Positions 1-8,167 of a DNA stretch of 64,000 nucleotides are shown one piece after another. The position numbers and the translations under genes were made by a program. This stretch comes from DTFZ01 sp050260375 (GTDB taxonomy: Bacteria; Bacillota; Clostridia; Christensenellales; SZUA-584): positions 62,001 to 126,000 of the forward strand of contig JBLNCA010000045.1 in assembly GCA_050260375.1 (NCBI GenBank), written 5' to 3'. The notes below the pieces were generated by a model. It searched no databases, was not told the origin of the DNA, and worked only from the letters and a program-made list of their open reading frames with translations. Each line of letters begins with the position of its first letter. Positions within the stretch are counted from its first letter, which is position 1.

Positions 1-45
1 AGCATGGAGTATTTAAACAGGCTGCTTGAAAACAGGAGTTATTGA
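1..45 (+). CDS. C-terminal end of a gene cut by the window edge
   Basis: The first fifteen codons read as an open frame ending SMEYLNRLLENRSY before a TGA stop. Only the tail is present, so the product cannot be identified. The amphipathic composition is compatible with a real protein end, but such a short open stretch could also be chance. Confidence 0.3.
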   Translation, partial: SMEYLNRLLENRSY

Positions 46-186
46 CGTTTAAATTACATAACAGCGCGGGAAACAAAATAAGTCCTAAAGCTGCAGCAAA
101 TAAAGCAAAGAAATATTAGATTTAACCGCTATTAATCGTACGCATAAAAGGTTTCGGGAAAAACTCAAAAGATTTTTTCGGGACGA

Positions 187-302
187 TAATACCCCATAAA
201 GCCCAGGCTCTATGGGGTATAATACGAGATCCTCTACAAGCCGTGGACTTGATGGGGCGTATACGGTGTCCCCAGCTAGCCATGAGCTTGACGGAGTGTA
301 AA
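187..302. repeat. Three degenerate tandem copies of the GGGGTCCCC palindrome family
   Basis: The best-preserved hairpin has perfect 10-base arms, ATACCCCATA at 189-198 and TATGGGGTAT at 211-220. Two further decayed units follow, the last beginning GGTGTCCCC near 271. The block lies between the gene tail at the window start and the 3' end of a leftward gene, the same 3'-end position seen for several better copies elsewhere in the window. Confidence 0.55.
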
Positions 303-313
303 TTATAGTATTA

Positions 314-625
314 TCAATGCTCCCAGCCAAAGTACCGGCCATAATGCTGAGCTGCGTTGCGGGCGGCGGGCGCCGGCCTTCTCCGTGAATCGTGCGTTCC
401 GGAAAAACTTTTGCCGTAATAATCTGAATCGCGCCTGCCCAAGCCGTCGCGGCCGGGCCTTTCCATATTATCACGCCTGTTGTACGGCGCGCCGTGATAT
501 ATCAAGCTGAAGAAAAATCTCGGGAAACGTTTTCCCCTTACATTATAACCTGCCCGGGGGTAACTTCCTCTTGCGCCGCTATGCGGAGCCCGGCCCGGGC
601 CGCCTCTTTGCATACCGTCAGGCAT
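314..625 (-). CDS. Small Arg/Gly/Tyr-rich protein of unknown function
   Basis: The 103-residue product is rich in Arg, Gly, Pro and Tyr, has no membrane segment except a short aromatic stretch near residues 35-43, and ends GWEH. The start is well supported: AAAGGAG lies seven bases before the ATG at 625. The composition (RGGPGR, RRDNMERPGRDG) resembles low-complexity nucleic-acid-binding or spore-coat-like small proteins, but no family is recognised. It is divergent from the nucleoside kinase gene starting at 799. The strong ribosome site argues against a chance frame. Function unknown. Confidence 0.5.
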   Translation of the reverse strand: MPDGMQRGGPGRAPHSGARGSYPRAGYNVRGKRFPRFFFSLIYHGAPYNRRDNMERPGRDGLGRRDSDYYGKSFSGTHDSRRRPAPAARNAAQHYGRYFGWEH

Positions 626-798
626 ATATGTCTCCTTTCATACGTTCACTTATATCCGTTGTTACTCTATATTATGTATCCGTGTTGCGATGCGTTCTGC
701 ATACGAAAACATTGAGGGCTAAAAAAGCCGCGAAGTATGGAGAAAGTCGCCATATTGGTCTATACTATATTAGTACACATTTGACGGGAGTGCTTGAA

Positions 799-2439
799 AT
801 GAACGATGTTTGTTATGTGGCTTACGACAGGGGAGACTATGAGGAGTACAAGATAAAGCCAGGCATGACGCTTGACCGTATAGGAAAAGAGCTGTTCTCC
901 GACTCTATTTGCGCCGTAATGGACGGCGTACTCGTTTCGCTGGCCGAAGAGGTTAAAGCGGGAGCGAGAATCAACTTCCTTTCTCCGAAAACGAACCAGC
1001 AGGCTTCGCGCGTATTTTTAAGGGGCGCGACTTTTCTGCTGTACTGCGCGTCAAGGGCTTTGATGCCGGAAAGAGAGCTCATAGTGGACTACGCGCTGTA
1101 CGGCGGAATATTCTGCCGTATACCAAATATAACGAAAGATGAAATATCCGCGCTCGAAAAGAAGATATACGAGTATATAGCGAGCGATAAGGACTTTACG
1201 CTTACAATTATGCCGGTAAGCGACGCAAAGAAGATAATGCTAGACGAAGGGCTCGCCGCCAAGGCGGCGCTGCTCGCGTACCGCCCGTTCGATTATTACA
1301 GGATGTACGAGTTTGACGGGCAGAAAAACTATTTTCACGGCATAATGCCCAAAAGTTCGGGCTACCTTGACGGCGTCCGCCTTAAAGCCTATTCTAACGG
1401 ATTCATACTTACGTACCCGACGCCGTATACAGAATCGGCCACCCCGATAACGAACCAGCCAAAGTATTCGCGCGTATTTGAAGAGGCCGAAGAGTGGGCG
1501 CGTGTTCTCGGGGCGTCGTATGTCGCGGGTATAAACGACATGTTCAGAAACGGAAATTTTGCGGATTTTATAGACGTTAACGAAGCGCTGCACGAAAAGA
1601 CTATAGCGGGCATCGCGCAGAAGGTAGCCGACAGGGAAGGCGTGCGCGTTGTACTGATTGCAGGGCCGTCTTCGTCGGGCAAGACGACTTTCGCTGGAAG
1701 GCTTGCAGTGCATCTGCGCGCCATAGGCAAAAAGTGCAGGCCAATATCGGTGGATGATTACTATAAGAACAGGGAAGACATACCGTACGACGAAAACGGC
1801 AAGAGAGATTTTGAAACAATAGAAGCACTCGACGTCGAAAAGCTCAACGAGGATCTTAATAAACTGCTTGCATGCGAAGTAGCGCATATGCCAAGGTACG
1901 ATTTTGTTACGGGCGAGAGAAAACCGGAGGCCGTTCCGATGTGCATTGACAGCGACATACTCATTATCGAAGGCATACACGGGTTAAACGACGCGCTTAC
2001 CAAAAGCATACCGCACGATATGAAATTCAAGATATTTGTGTCGCCGCTCACAACGCTCAACATAGACGAGCACAACGTGGTTTTTCCCGACGACCTGCGG
2101 CTGATACGCAGGCTGACGCGCGATATACGCACAAGGGGCTTTTCGTTCGAGCAGACGTTTTCCGTGTGGGATTCGGTGCGCAGGGGAGAGTACAAATACA
2201 TACTGCCGTATCAGGAGACGGCGGACGAGATGTTCAACTCGACGCTTTTTTACGAGCCGCTTGTGCTGAAAAAGCACTGCTACAGCGAACTGTTAAAGTT
2301 CAAGCCGGATATGCAGTATTACCCCGAAGCGCAAAGCCTGCTGAAATTTTTAAATTATGTGCTGAGTTTCGACGATGAAAGCGTTATTCCGGTTAAAAGC
2401 ATACTTCGCGAATTTATAGGCCCGCTGAAAATAAACTGA
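799..2439 (+). CDS. Nucleoside (uridine) kinase with N-terminal ThrRS-like domain
   Basis: A 546-residue cytoplasmic protein. The C-terminal half is a uridine kinase/phosphoribulokinase-type P-loop kinase: GPSSSGKTT near residue 289, then the VDDYY and IIEGIHGLND segments usual in the family. The N-terminal half resembles the TGS/second-additional-domain region found in threonyl-tRNA-synthetase-related kinases of Clostridia. Expected activity is NTP-dependent phosphorylation of a nucleoside, feeding pyrimidine salvage; this rests on family membership. The frame is open upstream to 571, but GGGAG eight bases before ATG 799 and the normal family N-terminus (MNDVCYVAY) support this start. Confidence 0.85.
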   Translation: MNDVCYVAYDRGDYEEYKIKPGMTLDRIGKELFSDSICAVMDGVLVSLAEEVKAGARINFLSPKTNQQASRVFLRGATFLLYCASRALMPERELIVDYALYGGIFCRIPNITKDEISALEKKIYEYIASDKDFTLTIMPVSDAKKIMLDEGLAAKAALLAYRPFDYYRMYEFDGQKNYFHGIMPKSSGYLDGVRLKAYSNGFILTYPTPYTESATPITNQPKYSRVFEEAEEWARVLGASYVAGINDMFRNGNFADFIDVNEALHEKTIAGIAQKVADREGVRVVLIAGPSSSGKTTFAGRLAVHLRAIGKKCRPISVDDYYKNREDIPYDENGKRDFETIEALDVEKLNEDLNKLLACEVAHMPRYDFVTGERKPEAVPMCIDSDILIIEGIHGLNDALTKSIPHDMKFKIFVSPLTTLNIDEHNVVFPDDLRLIRRLTRDIRTRGFSFEQTFSVWDSVRRGEYKYILPYQETADEMFNSTLFYEPLVLKKHCYSELLKFKPDMQYYPEAQSLLKFLNYVLSFDDESVIPVKSILREFIGPLKIN

Positions 2440-2519
2440 CTCCGTGGAATAATTTACTTACAAACGCGGTTATAAATAGCCTCCGTTTAGTCAAAAATAA
2501 ACTCAAAGGAGGCGATTAA

Positions 2520-2795
2520 ATGAAAAAACTGATTATTGCAATAATGGTTATCATTGCGCTGGCTATGGTGTTCGTCGGCTGCGCTAACAACAGAAACAAT
2601 CAGACTTCGCCAGGCGTATCACCCATAGTAAGCCCGGATGGCCGGAGCCCGTCGCCGCTGATAAGCCCGCTGGTAAGTCCGAGTAGGAGCCCGCTGGTCA
2701 GCCCTGACGGAAGTCCGCTGGTAAGTCAGGGTTTGCTGCCGAGTAATAGCGCGTCGCCGGCAATTACGGTATCGCCGGCTGTATCACCCAGTTAG
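2520..2795 (+). CDS. Small Ser-Pro-repeat lipoprotein
   Basis: A 91-residue protein with a hydrophobic signal and a lipobox-like FVGC at residues 18-21, so it is probably exported and anchored by a lipidated cysteine. The mature part is almost wholly a degenerate SP repeat (ISPLVSPS, SPLVSPDG and variants). It has an excellent ribosome site, AAAGGAGG. A flexible surface spacer is likely, and no enzymatic motif is present. It follows the nucleoside kinase gene by 80 bases and may be expressed separately. Confidence 0.7.
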   Translation: MKKLIIAIMVIIALAMVFVGCANNRNNQTSPGVSPIVSPDGRSPSPLISPLVSPSRSPLVSPDGSPLVSQGLLPSNSASPAITVSPAVSPS

Positions 2796-2967
2796 CGTGA
2801 CATAGCCGCATTATCAGGTAATTCATGGCAAGTAAGAAGGTGCTTTGATGTAATTCTCTAAAGGGAAGGGTCAGGGCATTTTCTTTATTTGCCGCTTCCT
2901 TTTATACGGCATGATGACCAAAAACAACCAATACCGTAAAATCAGGCTTTAATAGACGAAAGCTCAT

Positions 2968-3003
2968 GTGTCATTCAGAGGACCGAAGGGACGAAGAATC
3001 TTT
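2968..3003. repeat. Half-copy of a MITE-like element (TGTCATTC-type end)
   Basis: It begins TGTCATTCAGAGGACCGAAG and continues with the GACGAAGAATC block also seen near 12324 and 12585. Only the left end is present. Apart from this repeat and the terminator at 3071, the gap 2796-3103 shows no convincing gene. Confidence 0.5.
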
Positions 3004-3070
3004 GCACATGCAGTTGGCGGAACAGTAATGTGTCTCGAGGCTGCCCGGAAAGAATCCTTTATTGTGCTCA

Positions 3071-3095
3071 AGAAAACCACCCCTTGAAGGGGTGG
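3071..3095 (-). terminator. Intrinsic terminator for the DUF4180/hydrolase operon
   Basis: Perfect CCACCCCT / AGGGGTGG stem with a short loop. On the minus strand it is followed by TTTTCTT. It lies eight bases past the stop of the leftward gene ending at 3104. Confidence 0.75.
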
Positions 3096-3103
3096 ATGAA
3101 TGA

Positions 3104-3454
3104 CTATTGCGTTAGCGCGTCTATTGCGTCTTTCAGAGTATCCTTGAAGAATATCTGCTTTCCGTTATTGCACTCAAAAATAAAGCTTTTCAGGCTTTTG
3201 CTTTTTACATCGCCGAAGCCGCCCGTTATCGCAAGCTTCATGCGGTAACTTGAGAACTTCTGAAGTATTTCGCCCGCAAGTCCTGTTTTGAGCGAGAAAA
3301 ATTCCTCCGGCAGCGCGTCTTTGGGCAAAACCATGTGCGTACAGCCGTTATAGAAAACCTCGCCGATTAGGTCGAGCGCGTCGCCCGTTCCCTTAAGGCT
3401 TACGCCGGAAACAATAGCTATCTTTACGCCGCTGTTTTCCTTGTAATCTATCAT
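3104..3454 (-). CDS. DUF4180 domain protein
   Basis: About 116 residues. Recognisable family signatures are the LPEEFFSLKTGLAGEILQKF and YRMKLAITGGFG segments and a C-terminal KSFIFECNNGK block, as in DUF4180 proteins of Firmicutes, whose biochemical role is not established. A GTG at 3466 sits inside the ribosome site GGGAGGTGA, so the ATG at 3454 is the better start. It overlaps the stop region of the upstream alpha/beta hydrolase gene, indicating translational coupling in a two- or three-gene operon. Confidence 0.75.
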   Translation of the reverse strand: MIDYKENSGVKIAIVSGVSLKGTGDALDLIGEVFYNGCTHMVLPKDALPEEFFSLKTGLAGEILQKFSSYRMKLAITGGFGDVKSKSLKSFIFECNNGKQIFFKDTLKDAIDALTQ

Positions 3455-3462
3455 GCGGCAAT

Positions 3463-4302
3463 TCACCTCCCGTCTATGAACGAGGCCACCTCGCCGGCCA
3501 GGCCAATAAGTGCGTGCGGCTTGCCCGCAAGCACCCGTATCTCCGCGTGGGGGACAAGCGATTTTAAGCGCGCGGCGTTCTTCTTTGTTGGCAGCAGCGA
3601 GTCTTTGTCTCCCGCAATGTATAACACCGGCATATCGAGCTTTTTAAAAGCGCTGTCGGGAAGCGCACCGTAACCTTTCGCGCGGGGTATGAAATTCTCG
3701 CCTATGAGCCTTCCAAACGCCAACACTTCTTCCGGCATTTCAATATCCCCGTATACGAGCCTGTTGCTTTTTGCGATTCCTTTTTCTCCCATAAATGCAT
3801 ACAGCAGCGTTTTGAATAAAAACGACGCTCGCAGTGGCGACAGCCCGCCGGACGCGATGAGCACAAGGCTCTCCACGCGCTCGGGCGCGTAAGAAGCGAG
3901 ATTGAGCGCCATCCAGCCGCCCAGCGAATTGCCCGCGACGGCAGCTTTATTAAGCCCCAAACCGTCCATTACCTGCGAAAGCCACTGTCCGTAACTAGTA
4001 CCCCGGTGCGACGGCCTGCTCTCTGCGCTCTTACCGGGTTCGCCTATTATATCTACCGCGTAAACTCTGCGCGTTTTGCCGAGCGTCGTTACGTCGCCCA
4101 TCCACATTGCGGAGTTCGCGGCCGAGCCGTGCAGCAATATTACGGCTTTATCCGTCTCCGCGCCGCAAGCTATTACGAACGTATCGCTGAATGCGGTAGG
4201 CACGCTCTTCATCTCGCAGGGGACGGGCCAGTACGTCAATATCTGCTCGTACCTTTCCATTATCCTTTTTTTGCCCTCAGGTGTGCGGTATACTGTATTC
4301 AT
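3463..4302 (-). CDS. Alpha/beta-fold hydrolase
   Basis: A 279-residue cytoplasmic hydrolase. Visible signatures are the oxyanion-hole LLHGSAAN, the nucleophile elbow GNSLGG, a late DKD (probable acid) and GKPHAL (catalytic His near residue 264). The substrate cannot be inferred; esterases, lactonases and haloperoxidase-like enzymes share this pattern. Its TGA lies in the ribosome site of the DUF4180 gene, so the two are coupled. The gene for the HTH protein lies nine bases upstream on the same strand, suggesting one transcript. Confidence 0.85.
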   Translation of the reverse strand: MNTVYRTPEGKKRIMERYEQILTYWPVPCEMKSVPTAFSDTFVIACGAETDKAVILLHGSAANSAMWMGDVTTLGKTRRVYAVDIIGEPGKSAESRPSHRGTSYGQWLSQVMDGLGLNKAAVAGNSLGGWMALNLASYAPERVESLVLIASGGLSPLRASFLFKTLLYAFMGEKGIAKSNRLVYGDIEMPEEVLAFGRLIGENFIPRAKGYGALPDSAFKKLDMPVLYIAGDKDSLLPTKKNAARLKSLVPHAEIRVLAGKPHALIGLAGEVASFIDGR

Positions 4303-4311
4303 GCTTTATCC

Positions 4312-4746
4312 TTAATCATCTTGACTGCTTAAAGCCGATATGCACTCAAGCATCGTCGTTATGAAAGCAGGCGTGCCCCAGAGCATTACGCGCAGCTTGT
4401 TTTTGTCCGCCGACCTTTGTATATTCGCGGAGCTTAACCCATAAGACGGATCCTTCGAGTTCAAAGCTGCCAGCAGCATGCTCTCTATTCTGTCGGCCTC
4501 GTCTTTGCCGCTCGGCGTAATATCAACCACCGCCGAAACATCGATTGCCGGCTTCGCCTCTTCCGTTTCAAAGCCGCCTGTGCCGCGCCCTTCGATAAAT
4601 ATACTGAGGTCGTGCCCGCTTATGCGGTATTGCTTGCCAAGCTTGCTGGCGCGAAGCTTTCCTTCCGCTATATAGCGCCTCAGCGTTTTGGGGTGAAGGC
4701 GCAGCATATCCGCCACCTGCTCAACGGAATACCACTTATCTTCCAT
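4312..4746 (-). CDS. Helix-turn-helix (excisionase/MerR-like) DNA-binding protein
   Basis: 144 residues. The N-terminal 50 residues (WYSVEQVADMLRLHPKTLRR, then AEGKLRASKLGKQYRI) form a classic excisionase-family winged HTH. The C-terminal part is an alpha/beta segment ending in a hydrophobic tail and is not recognised. ATG 4746 is preceded by GGAGG at seven bases; an in-frame ATG six bases upstream lies too close to that site. It is probably the regulator of the hydrolase/DUF4180 operon downstream, inferred from co-orientation and tight spacing. Confidence 0.8.
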   Translation of the reverse strand: MEDKWYSVEQVADMLRLHPKTLRRYIAEGKLRASKLGKQYRISGHDLSIFIEGRGTGGFETEEAKPAIDVSAVVDITPSGKDEADRIESMLLAALNSKDPSYGLSSANIQRSADKNKLRVMLWGTPAFITTMLECISALSSQDD

Positions 4747-5016
4747 AGCCATTCCTCCATATGGCTCACTGTACCATACAATACCCAAACGTGTCAATAA
4801 AAAGTAATATCAGGGAACAATAAGGAGCGAATTTCGGGAACAATGAAGCGCCGTTTAATAAAAAAAGCGTGCTTTTTCATTGCGGCATGAGTAATGTTAA
4901 GGAAGCCATTCGGGCTTGGTCTTTTGGCACACAATGTTAATCGGTTCATATTATATATATTATGAAGCTGTGTATATAAAGCTGTGTATAAAGCCAAGAA
5001 GAAGGAGAATGATAAC

Positions 5017-5349
5017 ATGAATCGAGATAGATGCGCCGACATGTATATGCCTATGGGGAACATGCCTCCGCCGAGAGGCGCGCCGTGGGATGACAATATG
5101 TCCATGATGCCTTTAAGAATGGGCGATAACACGATGGGCTTAAGGATGCGCGATAACACGAATATGGACTGCCAGACGCATGAGATGGTGATAGAAGATG
5201 TTGAGCTTGCGCATGCTTATGTGCCGTTCCAGAAATGGTGCCCGACGTTTATGCCGCTGACAGGTCTTAAAAAGGGAACCATTTTCCCCGCGCTTGTCAA
5301 CATGTACGGATGGGAAAGAAGACAAGGGATGGGAGCTGATAGTCTATGA
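5017..5349 (+). CDS. cotJA: Spore coat-associated protein CotJA
   Basis: 110 residues. The C-terminal 45 residues carry the CotJA signature (LAHAYVPFQKWCPTFMPLTG, then GTIFPALVNMY). The N-terminal half is an unusually Met-, Asn- and Pro-rich extension (MPMGNMPPP, MSMMPLRMG). AAGGAG lies nine bases before ATG 5017. First gene of cotJABC: its stop overlaps the cotJB start (ATGA). In Bacillus these genes are made in the mother cell under sigma-E and form an inner coat layer; here the same role is inferred. Confidence 0.9.
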   Translation: MNRDRCADMYMPMGNMPPPRGAPWDDNMSMMPLRMGDNTMGLRMRDNTNMDCQTHEMVIEDVELAHAYVPFQKWCPTFMPLTGLKKGTIFPALVNMYGWERRQGMGADSL

Positions 5350-5636
5350 GCAGGGACGAAATGTTAAAACGGCTGTCCGCGCTGGATTTTTACGCAATAG
5401 ACCTTCACCTTTACCTCAATACCCATCCGGACGATTGTGACGCCATAAACAAGTATAACGCCGTAGTGACCGAGGCAAACGAGCTTCGCCGGGAATTCGA
5501 GAGCATGTACGGCATGCTGAGCGCTCACAGCGCTACGAGCAGGTGTCCGTGGCAGTGGATTGAGAACCCCTGGCCGTGGCAGTACCAGTTCAATTTTACT
5601 TTGGCAGGAGATGATGACAATGTGGACATACGATAA
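5346..5636 (+). CDS. cotJB: Spore coat peptide CotJB
   Basis: 96 residues. The family pattern is clear: KRLSALDFYAIDLHLYLNTH, a helical middle, and a Trp-rich end (CPWQWIENPWPWQ). It overlaps cotJA by four bases at the 5' end and cotJC by 17 bases at the 3' end, so the three genes are tightly coupled. The conserved neighbour order, rather than any catalytic residue, fixes the identification. Confidence 0.92.
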   Translation: MSRDEMLKRLSALDFYAIDLHLYLNTHPDDCDAINKYNAVVTEANELRREFESMYGMLSAHSATSRCPWQWIENPWPWQYQFNFTLAGDDDNVDIR

Positions 5637-6612
5637 AAAGCTGGAATACCCGATAAAGATAAAGAGGCCGGACCCGAGGATGGCGAAGAACATCATTACG
5701 CAATACGGAGGCCCGGACGGTGAGCTTGCCGCTTCGCTGCGTTATCTCAGCCAAAGGTTTTCTATGGTGACTCCCGAAGCTAAAGCTACGCTGAACGACA
5801 TCGGCACGGAGGAGCTCGCCCACCTTGAGATGGTAGGAACGATGGTGAAACAGCTTACCGAAAACGCAAGCATAGAGGAAATCCAAAAGGCCGGATTAGA
5901 CGCATATTATTCCGACCACGACAAAGCGGTATATCCCGTCAGCGCTTCGGGCGTTCCCTTTACCGCCGCATATATACAGTCCAAAGGCGACCCGATAACA
6001 GACCTTTACGAAGACATGGCGGCAGAACAAAAAGCGCGCTCTACTTACGAATACCTGATAAACCTCGCGGATGACCCGGATGTAATAGAACCTCTTAAGT
6101 TTCTGCGCGAACGGGAAGTAGTGCACTTCCAGCGTTTCGGCGAATCGCTGAGGCTCGTTCAGGATTACCTGGAGAACAGAAAGCGTTTCAGCATCCCCAA
6201 AACCTTTGGAACGCAGATGGCTAACATTGCGCCGAATCGAATGGCCGGCGCAAACAGCGAAATGGCAATGCCGACTATGAACATGAACATGCCCGCAAGG
6301 CCTATGATGCCTTCCGGAACGAACATGATGCCCGGCCCGAACATGCCCGCAAGGCCTATGATGCCTTCCGGAACGAACATGATGCCTGGCCCGAACATGC
6401 CCGCAAGACCTATGATGCCTTCCGGAACGAACATGATGCCCGGCCCGAACATGCCCGGTGCAAGAGGCGCGAACATGCCGAACGCAAATATGAACATGGA
6501 TGCAAACATGAATATGCCTCCTATGAGGGATGTTCAAAACATGCCCGGTACCCCTGTGATGCCGCGTTCTACGCAGACTCCAAGAAATATGAGCACGCCC
6601 CCCAAAAGATAA
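5620..6612 (+). CDS. cotJC: CotJC, manganese-catalase-family spore coat protein with Met-rich repeat tail
   Basis: 330 residues. Residues 1-195 are the ferritin-like manganese catalase fold of CotJC, with metal-ligand type motifs EELAHLEM and REREVVHFQRF. Residues from about 205 onward form an atypical low-complexity tail with three identical 18-residue units (NMPARPMMPSGTNMMPGP) and further Asn-Met-Pro stretches. CotJC proteins are normally about 190-220 residues, so about 110 residues are extra. The start chosen is ATG 5620 after GGCAGGAG. Predicted role: peroxide removal in, and structural part of, the spore coat. Confidence 0.92.
   Translation: MWTYDKKLEYPIKIKRPDPRMAKNIITQYGGPDGELAASLRYLSQRFSMVTPEAKATLNDIGTEELAHLEMVGTMVKQLTENASIEEIQKAGLDAYYSDHDKAVYPVSASGVPFTAAYIQSKGDPITDLYEDMAAEQKARSTYEYLINLADDPDVIEPLKFLREREVVHFQRFGESLRLVQDYLENRKRFSIPKTFGTQMANIAPNRMAGANSEMAMPTMNMNMPARPMMPSGTNMMPGPNMPARPMMPSGTNMMPGPNMPARPMMPSGTNMMPGPNMPGARGANMPNANMNMDANMNMPPMRDVQNMPGTPVMPRSTQTPRNMSTPPKR
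6286..6447 (+). repeat. Three 54-bp tandem repeats inside cotJC
   Basis: Units at 6286-6339, 6340-6393 and 6394-6447 differ by only isolated synonymous changes and encode the 18-residue Met/Pro/Asn unit. Multiples of three keep the frame, so copy number can vary between strains without disrupting the gene. Confidence 0.95.
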
Positions 6613-6630
6613 TATACCTATCAGTACAAA

Positions 6631-6658
6631 AAACAGGTCTGCAAAGACCTGTTTTTTT
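6631..6658. terminator. Bidirectional intrinsic terminator between cotJC and rsgA
   Basis: AACAGGTCT / AGACCTGTT stem with a GCAA loop, T-run on the right and A-run on the left. It can end transcription from both convergent genes. Confidence 0.9.
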
Positions 6659-6689
6659 ACATACAGCATGCTATTTGCATTGATATATG

Positions 6690-7754
6690 TTATCTGTTGT
6701 TTCTTTCCTTTACATATCTGCGCGCATTTTTCATTTCGGAAAACCCGCCGAACATGCTTTCAACCTTTTTCGCTTCTATCTGCCTCGAGTTTAAGCCTTC
6801 GTAATCCGCTTCCTTTTTCAGCTTATGGTAGCTGGAAAGCCTGTCTTTTTCAAGAATTCCTTGCTCGACCGCTGAAAGTACTGCGCATCCCGGCTCGCAC
6901 GTATGCGTGCAGTCGCGAAAACGGCATCCTTGTGCAAGCTCGTCGATGTCGGAGAACGAATGCGAAAAGTCGGCGCTGTCAATGCCAAGTTCGCGCATGC
7001 CCGGGGTATCGATAACCGCGCCTCCCAAGAGCGGGATAAGCTCGCGCCTTGTGGTAGTGTGCCTGCCGCGCCCGTTTTTGCTTACGGCTCCCGTCTGCTG
7101 CATATCTTCGCCCTTAAGGCAGTTTATCAGCGTAGATTTTCCTACGCCCGAAGAACCCAAAAAAGCCACGGTTTTGCCGTGTATATACGGCTTTAGCGCG
7201 TCGGCGCCAGTCTGCGGAGCGCTTGTTACGATTACGTCCGCTCCTATCGATACGGATTCGGCAAGAGAAGCCTTTTTAGCAGGATCGTCGCACAAATCGG
7301 ATTTTGTAAGCACCACGACCGGCAAAGCGCCGCTGTCCCACGCTATAGAAAGATACCGCTCCAGCCTCCGCAGATTGAAATCGCCGTCCATGCCCATGCA
7401 TATAAACACGGTGTCTATGTTGGCTGCTACAACCTGGTTTTCGCGGGAGGAGCCGGCGGCCTTCCTTACAAAAATGCTCTTCCTGGGCAGCAGGCGAAGT
7501 ATTACGGCGCTGCCGCACGTATCGTCCGCGCGGTCCAGCATCACAAAGTCGCCGACGACGGGGAAGTCCGCCTGCGATACGGCGCTGCCCCGTAGCTTGC
7601 CCGAAACTTTAGCCAGTATTTCTCCGCTTCCCGTAAGAACGCGGTAAAGCGTCTTTGACTGCGACGCCACCCGACCCGGATACGCGCCGGGGTAAAGTCC
7701 GGCCTCGGCGGCGGCGCGTTCGTCAAAGCCCAATAATTTCATGTCGTTGTTCAA
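6690..7754 (-). CDS. rsgA: Ribosome small-subunit-dependent GTPase RsgA
   Basis: A 354-residue circularly permuted GTPase acting in 30S subunit maturation. An N-terminal OB-like domain is followed by TKSD (G4), GSSGVGKS (G1), DTPGM (G3) and a C-terminal zinc site with the Cys/His pattern CRFRDCTHTCEPGC. The frame is open further upstream, but GGAGG eight bases before the TTG at 7754 makes that the likely start; an internal ATG at 7742 is four codons later. The ribosome site lies in a hairpin preceded by a tiny leader frame (see the features at 7763 and 7799), so translation may be regulated. Confidence 0.92.
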   Translation of the reverse strand: MNNDMKLLGFDERAAAEAGLYPGAYPGRVASQSKTLYRVLTGSGEILAKVSGKLRGSAVSQADFPVVGDFVMLDRADDTCGSAVILRLLPRKSIFVRKAAGSSRENQVVAANIDTVFICMGMDGDFNLRRLERYLSIAWDSGALPVVVLTKSDLCDDPAKKASLAESVSIGADVIVTSAPQTGADALKPYIHGKTVAFLGSSGVGKSTLINCLKGEDMQQTGAVSKNGRGRHTTTRRELIPLLGGAVIDTPGMRELGIDSADFSHSFSDIDELAQGCRFRDCTHTCEPGCAVLSAVEQGILEKDRLSSYHKLKKEADYEGLNSRQIEAKKVESMFGGFSEMKNARRYVKERNNR

Positions 7755-7762
7755 TTTTATAA

Positions 7763-7791
7763 CCTCCAAAAGTTTTCGTTGCTTTGGGAGG
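7763..7791 (-). promoter_or_regulatory. Hairpin that masks the rsgA ribosome-binding site
   Basis: On the minus strand CCTCCCAAAG pairs with CTTTTGGAGG, a 10-base stem with one mismatch. The 3' arm contains the GGAGG of rsgA. A leader frame ends eight bases upstream of the stem, so translating ribosomes could open it. Functional role is inferred. Confidence 0.55.
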
Positions 7792-7798
7792 CGTAACT

Positions 7799-7843
7799 TT
7801 AGCCCTGCTGCGCCTCCCCGGCGTCTGCAATCTCCATATTCAT
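7799..7843 (-). CDS. Possible 14-residue leader peptide upstream of rsgA
   Basis: MNMEIADAGEAQQG and a TAA stop, preceded by AAAGGAG nine bases before the ATG. The good ribosome site and its position directly before the masking hairpin suggest a regulatory leader rather than a functional protein. It could also be the relic of a longer 5' end. Confidence 0.4.
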   Translation of the reverse strand: MNMEIADAGEAQQG

Positions 7844-8167
7844 AATGAACATCTCCTTTCATACGATAGCAATATACGTATACATTTTATAATTATTTGT
7901 ACTTTTGGCAAGAAGTATTTTGTTAGCCATAACAAACAATGAACACGTTCCGAAATAGCTATAGTATTAAGGCTCAAAATTTATAATGTTATTGCAGATA
8001 ACGGGAGCGGGGTATAGAATAATAAATGCATAAGGCGTATAATAAAGTATAACAACATCAAAGGCGCTTTCGATTTGGCGGCGCTGCCAAAAAGCGGGTA
8101 AACATATACTACGCTAACGGGCTGCGGCGGACATCTTAAGATTTATTAACAGAAAGAAGCATGTGAA
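7844..8167. other. Intergenic region between divergent genes
   Basis: No gene is seen. It must hold promoters for the leftward rsgA unit and the rightward gene at 8168. A 7-base inverted repeat, TTTGTTA / TAACAAA, sits at 7919-7936 and could be an operator. The rest is A+T-rich without clear structure. Confidence 0.4.

Noticed and set aside
85..474. 129-residue minus-strand frame overlapping the Arg/Gly-rich gene
   Set aside because: It runs through the palindromic repeats at 187-302 and lacks a ribosome site, whereas the overlapping frame starting at 625 has a strong one.
5896..6669. 257- and 114-residue minus-strand frames opposite cotJC
   Set aside because: Their internal repeats are just the complement of the 54-bp coding repeats of cotJC.
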